A stretch of DNA of 64,000 nt from WHSW01 sp963759295 (GCA_963759295.1 CAVWYT010000010.1:806001-870000); one strand, 5' to 3'; shown: positions 36,871 through 46,321, counted from the first letter of the stretch. Made by a program: numbers and translations. Notes: generated from the sequence alone by a model not told the origin.

Positions 36871-37491
36871 TTAGAGTCGGATCACGATCGCCGAGGTGAT
36901 CAGCTCGGCGAGCGGGCCGGTGGGGATGCCGTTGATCGTCCCGCCGCCCGAAACGACGTGGACGCGACCGCCGTCGTCGATGAGCTCCATGTCGAGGTCG
37001 ACCGGGACACTGGTCTCGGTCGGCCCGAGCAGCTCGCCGAAGATCTGGTCGACGAGGCTCTCTCCCGGAAGCTCGACCCCCTCGAGGCCGTAGTCGACCA
37101 GCTGCTCGGGGGAGGCTTGCCCGGTCGAGACGAGGTGATACGGCGCAGGGGCGTCGCGGGTGAGGTGGAAGCTGTCGATCTCGAACGGCCCCGCCCTCGA
37201 GCTCGTGATCGCGACGTCGACGATCGAGAACCCGTCGAGGCGGTCGAGCACGGGCTCGGGCTGGTCGAGGTCGAGGTCGAGGTCGCGGGCGGAGACCTGG
37301 AAGCGCTCGCCGTCGCCCCACAGCAGGCGCAGCGCCGGGACCGCCCCGATCGTGACCGCGGCGCTGCCGCCGTTCTCGGTCAGCCGGTCGGCGACCCTGC
37401 GCTCTCCGACCGCGGGGACGATGAGCTGGCTCGCGACCAAGACGAACACGACGGCGGCGGCGGCGATCATCCCCCAGCGAAAGCGCGTCAT
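36871..37491 (-). CDS. DUF2993 (LmeA-like) phospholipid-binding protein
   Basis: Exported or membrane-anchored protein of 206 residues. A signal/anchor (WGMIAAAAVVFVLVASQLIV) precedes a repetitive beta-rich DUF2993 domain (VADRLTENGGSAAVTIGAVP, DLDLDLDQPEPVLDRLDGFS, VDVAITSSRAGPFEID). LmeA of mycobacteria is a periplasmic phospholipid-binding member needed for lipoarabinomannan maturation; here only the fold is inferred. Its start overlaps the upstream region of a divergent membrane gene. Confidence 0.8.
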   Translation of the reverse strand: MTRFRWGMIAAAAVVFVLVASQLIVPAVGERRVADRLTENGGSAAVTIGAVPALRLLWGDGERFQVSARDLDLDLDQPEPVLDRLDGFSIVDVAITSSRAGPFEIDSFHLTRDAPAPYHLVSTGQASPEQLVDYGLEGVELPGESLVDQIFGELLGPTETSVPVDLDMELIDDGGRVHVVSGGGTINGIPTGPLAELITSAIVIRL

Positions 37492-37531
37492 GCTGGAAGC
37501 TTGGCACGCCGCAACGACCGCGGACCGATTC

Positions 37532-38302
37532 GTGATTTCGGATTTCTGGAACGACCAACTCGTCGCGCACGACCGTCAGTGGTTGTTCTTGGTGCTGCTC
37601 GGGCTCGTGCTCTCGTTCGGCTTCATCCGCCTCTCGACCCGGTTGATGCGCAGCCCGCGGGTGCCGTGGTGGCCCGGAAGCGTGGTCAGCGACAGCGGCT
37701 TGCACGTCCACCACCTCGTGTTCGGGATCGCGCTGATGATCGCCGCCGGCACGATCAGCTTCGCCGGATTCGCCACCTCGCCGATCTACGAGATCTGCGC
37801 CTTCGCCTTCGGCGTCGGGATTGGGCTGACGATCGACGAATTCGCCCTCTGGCTGCACCTCGACGACGTCTACTGGTCGAAGGAGGGCCGCAGCTCGATC
37901 GACGCGGCCGTGCTCGTCGTCGCCGCGATCGGCCTCGCGCTGGTCGGGATCCGGCCGTTCGACGTCACCACCGACAGCGTCGGCGCGGTCGCCGGCTCGA
38001 TCATCGTCCTGCTCCTGAACCTGGCGATGGTCCTGATCTGCCTCGCCAAGCAGCGCCTGGTCCACGGGACGATCGGGTTCCTGGTGCCGCCGCTGGCGAT
38101 CTACGGGGCGTGTCGGACCGGTAAGCCGAGCTCGCCGTGGGCACGGCGGCTCTACGGCGAGCGCCGTCCGGCCAAGCAGGCGAAAGCCGCGCGTCGCTTC
38201 TCGCCCGATCGGCGCACCGAGCGCTTCAAGGAACGGGTTCGCGACATCCTCGGCGGCGCCACCGAGGAGGAGTACCGGGAGAAGATCAAGCGGCGCTCGT
38301 GA
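37532..38302 (+). CDS. conserved integral membrane protein
   Basis: Membrane protein of 256 residues from GTG 37532 (ATG 37490 would add 14 residues and overlap the divergent start). About six helices are visible: WLFLVLLGLVLSFGFIRLST, HHLVFGIALMIAAGTISFAG, YEICAFAFGVGIGLTIDEFA, AAVLVVAAIGLALVGI, VAGSIIVLLLNLAMVLICLA and GTIGFLVPPLAIYGACR. SDSGLHVHHLVFG with three histidines and LTIDEFALWLHLDDVYW are conserved-looking polar patches that could bind metal. The tail is basic. The family is known only as an actinobacterial integral membrane protein. It ends 71 bases before the carboxylase operon. Confidence 0.75.
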   Translation: MISDFWNDQLVAHDRQWLFLVLLGLVLSFGFIRLSTRLMRSPRVPWWPGSVVSDSGLHVHHLVFGIALMIAAGTISFAGFATSPIYEICAFAFGVGIGLTIDEFALWLHLDDVYWSKEGRSSIDAAVLVVAAIGLALVGIRPFDVTTDSVGAVAGSIIVLLLNLAMVLICLAKQRLVHGTIGFLVPPLAIYGACRTGKPSSPWARRLYGERRPAKQAKAARRFSPDRRTERFKERVRDILGGATEEEYREKIKRRS

Positions 38303-38373
38303 GCCCGTCGGGGCGCCGGGCTCGGCGATCTCCGCGCGGCCGGCGGCGTCTTGCTCGAGTACCGTGGTCGGAG

Positions 38374-40548
38374 GTGCCAGACCGCGATCCCCGAGTGCTT
38401 GCGATCGACGCCGGCGGGACGATGACCGACACGTTCATCGTCGACAGTGCCGGGAGCTTCGTCGTCGGCAAGGCGCAGACGACGCCGGAGGACGAGGCGG
38501 CCGGGTTCATGGAGTCGGCCCGCGACGCCCTCGAGCAGTGGGACTCGACGCCCGAGGAAGCGTTCGGTCGGATCGCCTCCGGGATCTACTCGGGCACCGC
38601 GATGCTCAACCGGCTGCTGTCGCGCACGGGCCGTCGGATCGGCGCGATCGTCACCGCCGGCAACGAGGACTACCTCCGGATCGAGCGCGGCATCCAGACC
38701 TACCTGGGCTTCTCGTACTCGGATCGGCTCCACCTCGCGACCCACTTCCACAACGAGCCGATCGTTTCCCGCGACCGCATGAAGGGGGTCCGCGGGCGAA
38801 TCGACGTGATGGGGACCGAGGTGCTGCCGCTTCGTGAGGCCGACGTGCGCCAGGCGGCCGCGGAGCTCCTCGACGCCGAGGTCGAGGGGATCTGCATCTG
38901 CCTGTTGTTCGGCTATCGCAACGCCGAGCACGAGATCCGGGCCGCGGAGATCGTCGAGGAGGTGAAGGCCGAGCGCGGCCTGGGCCAGAACGGGGGTCCG
39001 GAGGCCGGAGGCCGGAGCGGCCAGGTGCCCGTGTTCGTGGCCTCCGAGCTCTACCCGCTGCGCCGCGACCTGCCGCGGCTCAACTCGACCTTGATCGAGG
39101 CCTACGCCGCCGAGCCCTCGCGCGGCTCGATGCAGCGGGTGCGCGACGAGACCAGGCGGGCGGGCGCCGGGTTCGAGCTCCGGGTGATGGCCTCGCACGG
39201 CGGGACGATCTCGATCGAGGCCAAGGAGCTCGCGACGACGCTGGTCTCGGGGCCGATCGGCGGCGTCGTCGGCGGCCAGGCGCTGACCCGCCGGATGGGG
39301 CTCTCGAACGTGCTCTGCACCGACATCGGGGGCACCTCGTTCGACATCGGGCTGATCACCGACGAGCGGTTCGAGATCACGCCGACCCCGGACATCGCCC
39401 GCTTCGTGCTCAACATGCCGCTGGTCCGGATCGACTCGATCGGCGCCGGCACCGGCTCGTTCGTGCGCGTCAACCCGAACTCCAACCGGCCCGAGCTCGG
39501 GCCCGACTCGGCGGGATCGCGGATCGGCGTCAGCTGGCCCGAGGGCGGCGTCGACACGGTCTCGGTCACCGACCTCGACCTCGTCCTCGGCCGCGTCAAC
39601 CCGAGCTACTTCCTCGGGGGCGACGTCGAGCTCGACCCCGAACGCGCGCGCGCCGAGGTCAAGCGCCAGGTGGCCGACCCGCTGGGGCTCGACGTCGCCG
39701 ACGCCGCGGCAGGGGTGATCGAGCTGTTCGAGCAGACGCTCCGGAACGAAGCGGTCGGCCGGATCCTCGGCAAGGGATACTCGCCGGCCGACTACGCGCT
39801 GCTCTGCTACGGCGGCGGCGGCCCGCTGCACGTCGCGGGCTACACGGAAGGCGTCGGCTACCGCGACGTGCTCGTGCCCGCCTGGGCCGCCGGCTTCTCC
39901 GCCTACGGATGCGCCTGCGCGGACTTCGAGTACCGCTACGACCAGACGGTCGACATGCCGATCCTGCCATCCGCCGAGGAAATGGAGAAGGCGGGGATCG
40001 GGTTCATGATCACCGGCGCCTGGCAGGGCCTCTCCGAGCGGGTCGCGGCCGAGTTCGCGAAGTCCCACGTCGATCGCGACCGGATCCGGTTCACGCACTC
40101 GGTGCGGATGCAGTACTACGGCCAGCTCAACGACATCGAGATCGTCTCTCCCCACATGGAGATGGAGGAGGGCGAGCACGTCGACGCGTTGATCGCCGCG
40201 TTCGAGGACGCCTACTCGAAGGTCTACGCGCGCTCGGCGCGCTCGCCCGAGCTCGGATACCTGATCACCCAGGCGATCGTCCACGGCTCGGTCGAGGTCG
40301 AGAAGCCGGCCCTTCCCGAGCTCGAGGAGGTACCGGGCAACCCGCCGGTCTCGGCGACGAGGAACGTGCGCTGGCAGGACGGGGACGCCGAGACCGAGAT
40401 CGTCCGGCTCGAGGACATCCGGGCCGGTCACGAGATCCCGGGCCCCGCGATCATCGAGCATTCGGCGACCACCTTCGCGATCCCACCGGGCCGCAGCGCG
40501 CGCATGGACGGCCATCAGATCTTCCACCTGGGGACCGGTGATGGCTGA
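38374..40548 (+). CDS. acxA: acetone carboxylase beta-like subunit (hydantoinase A/oxoprolinase family)
   Basis: ATP-using subunit of an acetone/ketone carboxylase-type enzyme, 724 residues from GTG 38374. It belongs to the hydantoinase A/5-oxoprolinase/acetone carboxylase family. The actin-like ATPase motifs are VLAIDAGGTMTDTFIV at the start and LCTDIGGTSFDIGLITDERF in the middle, with YALLCYGGGGPLHVAGYTEG further on. In characterised acetone carboxylase this subunit phosphorylates bicarbonate and substrate so that acetone becomes acetoacetate. Its last 8 bases overlap the start of the fused subunit gene, so the two are made in fixed ratio. Substrate may be acetone, butanone or an aryl ketone. 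Confidence 0.85.
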   Translation: MPDRDPRVLAIDAGGTMTDTFIVDSAGSFVVGKAQTTPEDEAAGFMESARDALEQWDSTPEEAFGRIASGIYSGTAMLNRLLSRTGRRIGAIVTAGNEDYLRIERGIQTYLGFSYSDRLHLATHFHNEPIVSRDRMKGVRGRIDVMGTEVLPLREADVRQAAAELLDAEVEGICICLLFGYRNAEHEIRAAEIVEEVKAERGLGQNGGPEAGGRSGQVPVFVASELYPLRRDLPRLNSTLIEAYAAEPSRGSMQRVRDETRRAGAGFELRVMASHGGTISIEAKELATTLVSGPIGGVVGGQALTRRMGLSNVLCTDIGGTSFDIGLITDERFEITPTPDIARFVLNMPLVRIDSIGAGTGSFVRVNPNSNRPELGPDSAGSRIGVSWPEGGVDTVSVTDLDLVLGRVNPSYFLGGDVELDPERARAEVKRQVADPLGLDVADAAAGVIELFEQTLRNEAVGRILGKGYSPADYALLCYGGGGPLHVAGYTEGVGYRDVLVPAWAAGFSAYGCACADFEYRYDQTVDMPILPSAEEMEKAGIGFMITGAWQGLSERVAAEFAKSHVDRDRIRFTHSVRMQYYGQLNDIEIVSPHMEMEEGEHVDALIAAFEDAYSKVYARSARSPELGYLITQAIVHGSVEVEKPALPELEEVPGNPPVSATRNVRWQDGDAETEIVRLEDIRAGHEIPGPAIIEHSATTFAIPPGRSARMDGHQIFHLGTGDG

Positions 40549-43500
40549 GCGAACGCCAACCTGGACCGGGGAGCGCTTCGCCGATGCGGGCCGCGGGATC
40601 GAGCTCTGCCACCAGGTGATCGGGGCCGCGGACGACCCGCCGTTGCTGCTGGTCGCGGGGATCGGCTCGCAGATGATCTCGTGGCCGGACGGGCTCTGCG
40701 AGCGGCTCGCCGGCCGGGGCCTCCGGGTGATCCGCTTCGACAATCGCGACTGCGGGCGCTCGACCTGGCTCGGTGAGCTCGGCGTCCCTTCGGTGAGCGC
40801 GGCGTATGAACGCAGGCTCGAGCGCCCCCCGTACCTGCTCTCCGACATGGCCGGCGACTGCGCCGGGCTGCTCGACGCGCTCGGGATCGAGGCCGCCCAC
40901 GTCGTCGGCGCCTCCCTGGGCGGGTTCGTCTCCCAGACGCTGGCGATCGATCGCCCGGAGCGCGTGCTCTCGTTGGCGTCGCTGATGTCGTCGACCGGCT
41001 CGGGAAGCGTCGGCCAGCCGACCCCGGCGGCGATGCACGCGCTGATGACCCCTCCGGCCGCCGACCTGGAGGGCTATGTCGAGGGCCTGGTCGCCGCGCG
41101 ACGGGTGATCGGCACCCCCGGGGTCGACGAGCGACCGGTGCGCGACCTGGCCCGGCGCGCCTTCGAGCGCGGCACCAATCCCGCGGGCACCCAGCGCCAG
41201 CTGGTCGCCTCGATCTGCTCGGGCGACCGCACCGACGGCCTGCGCGACCTCGACCTGCCGACCGTGGTCATCCACGGCGACGCCGACCCGCTGATCGACC
41301 TCTCCGGCGGCCGGGCGACTGCGGAGGCGATCCCGGGGGCCGAGCTGATCGTGATCGAGGGCATGGGCCACGACCTGCCCGCTTCGGCTTGGGCGCGGAT
41401 CGTGGACGCGATCGCCGCCAACTCCGCACGCGCGAGGGCAGGTCGCCGCATGACGATCGTCGACGCCACAAGGGAGCTCGAGCCGCGCCGCGACGAGCCG
41501 ATCGGCTGGGACGGCCGCAGGCTCGACGAGATGCTCGCCGATTCCGAGCGACTGTTCGCGGAGACCGGCTCCTACGCCGGGCTCAGCGGCGAGCTGGCGC
41601 TCAAGGACCGACACCCGATCGAGTACGAGAAGCTGTTCAGCCGCCTGCGCGGCGGACTGGTCTCGGCGCGCGAGACGGCGCTCAACATCTCGGCCTCGCC
41701 GATCGTGCGCGAGCTCGGCGAGCTCTGCTTCGCCCTCTACACGCCCGAGGGCGACTCGATCGCGCTCTCGACCGGGATCATCGTCCACGTCCACACGATG
41801 TCGGACGCGATCAAGTGGATGGTTCGCCAGGGCTACGAGGACAACCCCGGCATTCGCCCCGGCGACATCTTCGCCAACAACGACCCGACGATCGGCGACG
41901 TCCACAACGCCGACGTGCAGACCTTCGTGCCGATCTTCGACTTCACCGATCCGGCCCGTCCCGAGCTGATCGCCTGGGCGGGCGGGGTCACACACGTGCT
42001 CGACATCGGTGCCTCGACCCCGGGCGGGGTGCCCGTGGGACCGACCCACCGCCTCGACGACGGCATCGACCTCCCGTGCATGAAGATCGGCGAGCGTGAC
42101 GAGATCGCCCGCTGGCACCTGGAGCGCTGCGCGAAGCAGACCCGCGCCCCGATGTACTACCTGCTCGACGAGCGCACCCGGCTCGCGGGCTGTCACATGA
42201 TCCGGGAGGCGGTCGAGCGCGTGATCCTCTCCGAAGGGGTCGATCGCTTCAAGCAGTTCTCGCGCGAGGTGATCGAAGAGGGGCGGCGCTCGTTCAAGAG
42301 CCGGATCGTCGAGATGACCGTGCCGGGGCGCTACCGCACCGCCTCGTTCATGGACAACACCTATGCCGACAAGGTGCAGCTGCCGGCGCGGGCGCGCCGC
42401 GACTTCGTGATGCACGCGCCGTTCGAGGTCCGGATCGGCGGCGACGGCGACTACGCGCTCGATCTCGACGGCTGCTCGGCCTGGGGCTGGCACTCGATGA
42501 ACTGCACGCCGTCGGGGATGCAGGGCGCGATCTGGGTGATGTTCACGCAGACACTGATCTGCAACGACAAGGTCAACGACGGCGCCTACTTCGCGGTCAG
42601 CACGAACTTCCCCGAGGGCTCGATCTCCAACCTCGGCGATGCCGAGGGCTCGACCGGGATCGCGTGGGCGTTCCTGCAACCGGCGTTCACCGGGTATCCG
42701 CGCACGCTCTCCAGGGCGCTGCAGGCGCGCGGCTTCATCGAGGAGGTGATCGGCGCCTACTCGGTCTCCGGCAACGTGATCCAGGGGGGCGGGATCGACC
42801 AGTACGGCAACTCCTCGGCGATCATGAACTTCGAGATCGCCGCCCAGGGGATGGGCGCGAAGTACGTCCTCGACGGCACCGACACCTGCGCGGCGATGTT
42901 CAACCCGGAGGGAGACGCCGGCGACATCGAGATGTGGGAGCTGATCTGCCCGATGATCTACCTCTCGCGACGGATCAAGCCGAACACCGGCGGGCCCGGC
43001 CGCCACCGTGGGGGCTCGAGCTTCGAGTCGCTGCACATGATCTGGAACACGCCCTTCTGGGAGCTCCAGAACCTCGGCACCTCGCGTCTGTTCACCTCGC
43101 AGGGGATCTTCGGCGGCTACCCGGGCTCGGTCGCGTATCTGCACAACATCCGCAACAACAACCTGCGCGAGCTGGCGGAGGCGGGTGACGCCTACCCGAT
43201 CGCCGACGGCCCGTTCTCCGAGCTCGCCCTGACCGCGATCGAGGGCGAGCGCGAACTGCGGCTCGACAACTTCACCCTGCTCGAGCCGTTCGCCGAGGGC
43301 GATCTCTACCACTCGGTGATGAAGGGCGCGGCGGGGCTCGGCGACCCGCTCGAGCGCCCGGTCGAGTCAGTCGAGCGGGACGTCGCCGAGGGCCACCTCG
43401 AGCCCGGCTTCGCCGAGTCCGTCTACGCGGTCTCCGATCGCCCGGCGGCGAGGGCGAGGCGGCTCGAGCGCGCCGTGGCGGCGAGCGAGTGGTGGGCCCG

Positions 43501-44251
43501 CGAGCGCGAGCGCGTGCTCGCCGGAGACCTGATCGAGCCGATCAAGGTCGGCTACGAGGAATCGATCAAGCTCTCCGAGCGCTGGGCCGCCGAGTTTCGC
43601 GGCTTCTGGGACCTGCCGGAGGACTTCAGCTTCGGGGTCCCGACGCCCACCCTGCCGCCCACCGCCGCGGCGACGCCCGGCAAGCTGACGCCCGCCGAGT
43701 CGGCCGCCGACTTCCTCGCCGCCTCGCGCGTCGATCGCGTCGAGCCCGCGAGGGCGGTGGGGCGGACGCTCGAGCGCGAGACGCTCGCGGCGCTCCACGA
43801 CGAGAAGCTCTCGCGGCGCGAGGTGAAGGACATCCAGTCGGGCTACAAGGACCCCGACCGGTTCGAGAAGTGGATCTCGGTCCTCTCCGAGCGCGTCGCC
43901 TGGGAGGAGACGATCGTGCTGCCGCTCGGCGAGGCCCTCTACGTGGTTCGCCGCGCCGACGGCGAGCTCTGGATCCGCTCCGAGGCCGGCCACGACTTCT
44001 GCCGCTTCGACGAGAACTGGAAGATGAGCGCCGTCGTCTTCGTCCGCGACTCCGAGCAGCTGCTCGGCGAGATCTATCCGGGGATGGCGCACTGCGACCC
44101 CGAGTGGATGGAGCTGCGCGAGTTCTACTGCCCGGCCTCCGGTCGGCTGCTCGAGGTCGAGGCGGTCACCCACGGCTACCCCGTCGTGCACGACTTCCTG
44201 CCGGACATCGAGGGCTTCTACCGCGGCTGGCTCCGGCGCGAGGTCCCCTAG
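40541..44251 (+). CDS. fused alpha/beta hydrolase + carboxylase alpha subunit + gamma subunit
   Basis: One continuous frame of 1236 residues. Residues 1-300 are an alpha/beta hydrolase (QMISWPDG, nucleophile Ser125 in VVGASLGGF, Asp in HGDADP, His277 in MGHDLP). Residues about 304-1035 match the acetone carboxylase alpha subunit (hydantoinase B family): LNISASPIVRELGELCFALY, IIVHVHTMSDAIKWMV, IFANNDPTIGDVHNADVQTF and WAGGVTHVLDIG. His455, Asp458 and His485 correspond to the Mn ligands. After a Pro/Thr/Ala-rich linker, residues about 1085-1236 match the gamma subunit (GYKDPDRFEKWISVLSERV, EAGHDFC, NWKMSAVVFVRD, YPVVHDFLPDIEGFYRGWL). ATG 41450, preceded by a weak GAGGGCAGG, could also yield the alpha-gamma part alone. 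Confidence 0.88.
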   Translation: MAERTPTWTGERFADAGRGIELCHQVIGAADDPPLLLVAGIGSQMISWPDGLCERLAGRGLRVIRFDNRDCGRSTWLGELGVPSVSAAYERRLERPPYLLSDMAGDCAGLLDALGIEAAHVVGASLGGFVSQTLAIDRPERVLSLASLMSSTGSGSVGQPTPAAMHALMTPPAADLEGYVEGLVAARRVIGTPGVDERPVRDLARRAFERGTNPAGTQRQLVASICSGDRTDGLRDLDLPTVVIHGDADPLIDLSGGRATAEAIPGAELIVIEGMGHDLPASAWARIVDAIAANSARARAGRRMTIVDATRELEPRRDEPIGWDGRRLDEMLADSERLFAETGSYAGLSGELALKDRHPIEYEKLFSRLRGGLVSARETALNISASPIVRELGELCFALYTPEGDSIALSTGIIVHVHTMSDAIKWMVRQGYEDNPGIRPGDIFANNDPTIGDVHNADVQTFVPIFDFTDPARPELIAWAGGVTHVLDIGASTPGGVPVGPTHRLDDGIDLPCMKIGERDEIARWHLERCAKQTRAPMYYLLDERTRLAGCHMIREAVERVILSEGVDRFKQFSREVIEEGRRSFKSRIVEMTVPGRYRTASFMDNTYADKVQLPARARRDFVMHAPFEVRIGGDGDYALDLDGCSAWGWHSMNCTPSGMQGAIWVMFTQTLICNDKVNDGAYFAVSTNFPEGSISNLGDAEGSTGIAWAFLQPAFTGYPRTLSRALQARGFIEEVIGAYSVSGNVIQGGGIDQYGNSSAIMNFEIAAQGMGAKYVLDGTDTCAAMFNPEGDAGDIEMWELICPMIYLSRRIKPNTGGPGRHRGGSSFESLHMIWNTPFWELQNLGTSRLFTSQGIFGGYPGSVAYLHNIRNNNLRELAEAGDAYPIADGPFSELALTAIEGERELRLDNFTLLEPFAEGDLYHSVMKGAAGLGDPLERPVESVERDVAEGHLEPGFAESVYAVSDRPAARARRLERAVAASEWWARERERVLAGDLIEPIKVGYEESIKLSERWAAEFRGFWDLPEDFSFGVPTPTLPPTAAATPGKLTPAESAADFLAASRVDRVEPARAVGRTLERETLAALHDEKLSRREVKDIQSGYKDPDRFEKWISVLSERVAWEETIVLPLGEALYVVRRADGELWIRSEAGHDFCRFDENWKMSAVVFVRDSEQLLGEIYPGMAHCDPEWMELREFYCPASGRLLEVEAVTHGYPVVHDFLPDIEGFYRGWLRREVP

Positions 44252-44262
44252 AGTCCGCGGCG

Positions 44263-45621
44263 ATGGCGTACCTGATCCGAGGCGAGCCGGCGCCCGGCAG
44301 GCCCGAGGGTGCGATCGAGCCCGACCCGTCGCTTCCGCGAGCCTGCGTGATCGGGGCCGGCTCGTGCGGGATCGCCGCCGCCAAGGCCCTGTACGAGGCG
44401 CGAATCCCGTTCGACTGCTTCGAGGCCGGTCCGGTAGTCGGCGGCTTGTGGAAGTTCGAGAACCCGAACGGGCTCTCCGGCGCCTACTCGACCCTCGAGA
44501 TGAACACCTCCGGCCCCCGGATGTCGTATTCGGACTTCCCGATCAACGACGACGACTACCCACCCCACGAGGACGTCGGCGACTACTTCGACCGCTACGT
44601 CGATCACTTCGGGATTCGCGAGACGATCACCTTCAACGCCAGGGTCGAGCACGTCGCCCCGGTCGAGGGAGGGGGGTTCGACGTCACCGTGCACGGCGAT
44701 CGTCGCCGCTACGGCGCGGTCTTGGTCTGCAACGGCCATCACTGGGACCCCCGCTGGCCCGAGCCACCGTTTCCCGGCGAGCTCTCCGGCACCGAGATGC
44801 ACTCGCACGACTACCGGCGCCCCGAGCAGCTGGCCGGCAAGCGGGTGCTCGTGGTCGGCGGGGGAAACAGCGGCATGGACATCGCCCGCGACTCGAGCCA
44901 GGTCGCCGAGGCGACCTTCCTGTCGCTGCGGCGCGGGGTGCATGTGCTCAAGAAGCGGCTCGGCCGGCGGCACAAGCCGGTCGATCAGATCCTGGCGCCG
45001 CCCTGGCTTCCGTGGCCGATCAAGCAGAAGGGCTTCGAGCTCATACGCCTGCGCTCCGGCGACATCTCCGCCTACGGCTTCCCGAAGCCGGACCACCGGG
45101 TCGGCCACGCGCACCCGACGGTCTCCGACGATATCCACGACAAGCTCGCCGGCGGGGCCGTGGTCGCGAAGCCGAACATCCGCGAGCTCCGAGGCGACTT
45201 CGTGGTCTTCGACGACGGCTCGCAGGAGCGAATCGAGGTGATCGTGTACTGCACCGGCTACAGGGTCAGCTTCCCGTTCTTCGATCAGGGCTTCGTCGCG
45301 GCGCCCGGCAACGACCTGCCCCTTTACCGGCGCACGTTCCACCCCGAGATCGAGGGCGTCTACTTTCTCGGCCTCGCCCAGCCGCTGGGGGCGATCATGC
45401 CGATGGCCGAGGAGCAGGCGAAATGGATCGCCGAGCTGCTCACCGGTCGCTACCGGCTTCCGCCGAAGGAGGAGATGCGCGCGGACGTTGCCCGCGCTCG
45501 CGCTGCGCACGCGAAGCGCTTCTACGAGTCGAAGCGCCACACGATGGAGGTCGATTTCGACGAGTGGATGCGCGACGCCGAGCGAGAGCTGCGCGCGGGT
45601 CGCGAGCGTGCGGCTCACTGA
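44263..45621 (+). CDS. flavin-containing monooxygenase (FMO/BVMO-like)
   Basis: FAD/NADPH flavoprotein monooxygenase of 452 residues. The FAD loop is CVIGAGSCGIAAAKALYEAR, the NADPH loop is VLVVGGGNSGMDIARDSSQV, and the fingerprint between them is LSGTEMHSHDYR, an FxGxxxHxxxY-type motif with Leu in place of the first Phe. YCTGY precedes the C-terminal part. The tyrosine rather than tryptophan at the end of the fingerprint favours FMO over classic Baeyer-Villiger enzymes, though some FMOs do Baeyer-Villiger chemistry. It begins 11 bases after the fused carboxylase and overlaps the next gene, so it is part of the operon. Confidence 0.88.
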   Translation: MAYLIRGEPAPGRPEGAIEPDPSLPRACVIGAGSCGIAAAKALYEARIPFDCFEAGPVVGGLWKFENPNGLSGAYSTLEMNTSGPRMSYSDFPINDDDYPPHEDVGDYFDRYVDHFGIRETITFNARVEHVAPVEGGGFDVTVHGDRRRYGAVLVCNGHHWDPRWPEPPFPGELSGTEMHSHDYRRPEQLAGKRVLVVGGGNSGMDIARDSSQVAEATFLSLRRGVHVLKKRLGRRHKPVDQILAPPWLPWPIKQKGFELIRLRSGDISAYGFPKPDHRVGHAHPTVSDDIHDKLAGGAVVAKPNIRELRGDFVVFDDGSQERIEVIVYCTGYRVSFPFFDQGFVAAPGNDLPLYRRTFHPEIEGVYFLGLAQPLGAIMPMAEEQAKWIAELLTGRYRLPPKEEMRADVARARAAHAKRFYESKRHTMEVDFDEWMRDAERELRAGRERAAH

Positions 45622-46321
45622 GCTCGTCGATCCGCCCGCCTCGGGGCGCGTCTTCGAGCGCACGATCCGCGCCGGGGTCGCCGACGCCGTCGGCGGGGGT
45701 CGCGCCCGCCTCGACGCGATCGCCCGCTGGCTCCAGGACGCCGCCTACCTCGACCTGCTCGACGCCGGCTTCGAGCAGCGCGGGCTCTGGATCGTGCGCC
45801 GAGCCCGGCTGCGGGTGGACTCCTTCCCCCGGTTCGGTGAGCAGCTCACGCTGCGCACCTTCTGCAGCGGGATCGGGCGTTTCTCGGCCGAGCGCCGAAC
45901 GACGATCAGCGGCGGCGCTGCGCGGGTCGAGGCCGTCGCGCTCTGGGCGTGGCTGGACGAGTCCGGCCGTCCGGCGCGCTTCCCGGCGCAGTTCATCGAT
46001 CTCTACGGCGAGAGCGCGGCCGGGCGCGGCGCTCCCGTCCGCCGCCGCCACCCCGAGCCGCCCGAGGACTGCGAACGATCGCGCTGGCGGTTCCGCGCGG
46101 CGGACGTCGACATCGCCGGTCACGTCAACAACTCGCACTACTGGGCGCTGCTCGAGGAGCGCCTCGCGGGCCGCGAGCCAAACGCGATCGACGCCGAGAT
46201 CGAGCACCGCGACGCGGCGGCACCCGGCGAGGCGACGGTGCTCTCTCACGGCTCGGGCCTCTGGGTCGCCGCCGACGGCGGCGCGCTTTACGCCTCGATT
46301 CAGGTCGCGGACCCGGACTGA
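45608..46321 (+). CDS. acyl-ACP thioesterase-like double hotdog protein
   Basis: Protein of 237 residues from GTG 45608, overlapping the monooxygenase end by 14 bases. Two hotdog modules: the first carries RLDAIARWLQDAAYLDLLDA, the second RFRAADVDIAGHVNNSHYWA, where GHVNNSHYW is the FatA/4HBT-type motif with Asn and His. The family hydrolyses acyl-ACP or acyl-CoA thioesters. Within this operon it might release a free acid from a CoA ester, but no acyl-CoA product is obvious. It ends convergently with the patatin gene, overlapping by 22 bases. Confidence 0.82.
   Translation: MRLTELVDPPASGRVFERTIRAGVADAVGGGRARLDAIARWLQDAAYLDLLDAGFEQRGLWIVRRARLRVDSFPRFGEQLTLRTFCSGIGRFSAERRTTISGGAARVEAVALWAWLDESGRPARFPAQFIDLYGESAAGRGAPVRRRHPEPPEDCERSRWRFRAADVDIAGHVNNSHYWALLEERLAGREPNAIDAEIEHRDAAAPGEATVLSHGSGLWVAADGGALYASIQVADPD

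Noticed and set aside
40541..41450. Reading the hydrolase and carboxylase alpha as two genes.
   Set aside because: No stop codon separates them and both parts are in one frame with sound codon bias. An internal start at ATG 41450 remains possible and is noted, but the fusion is the direct reading.
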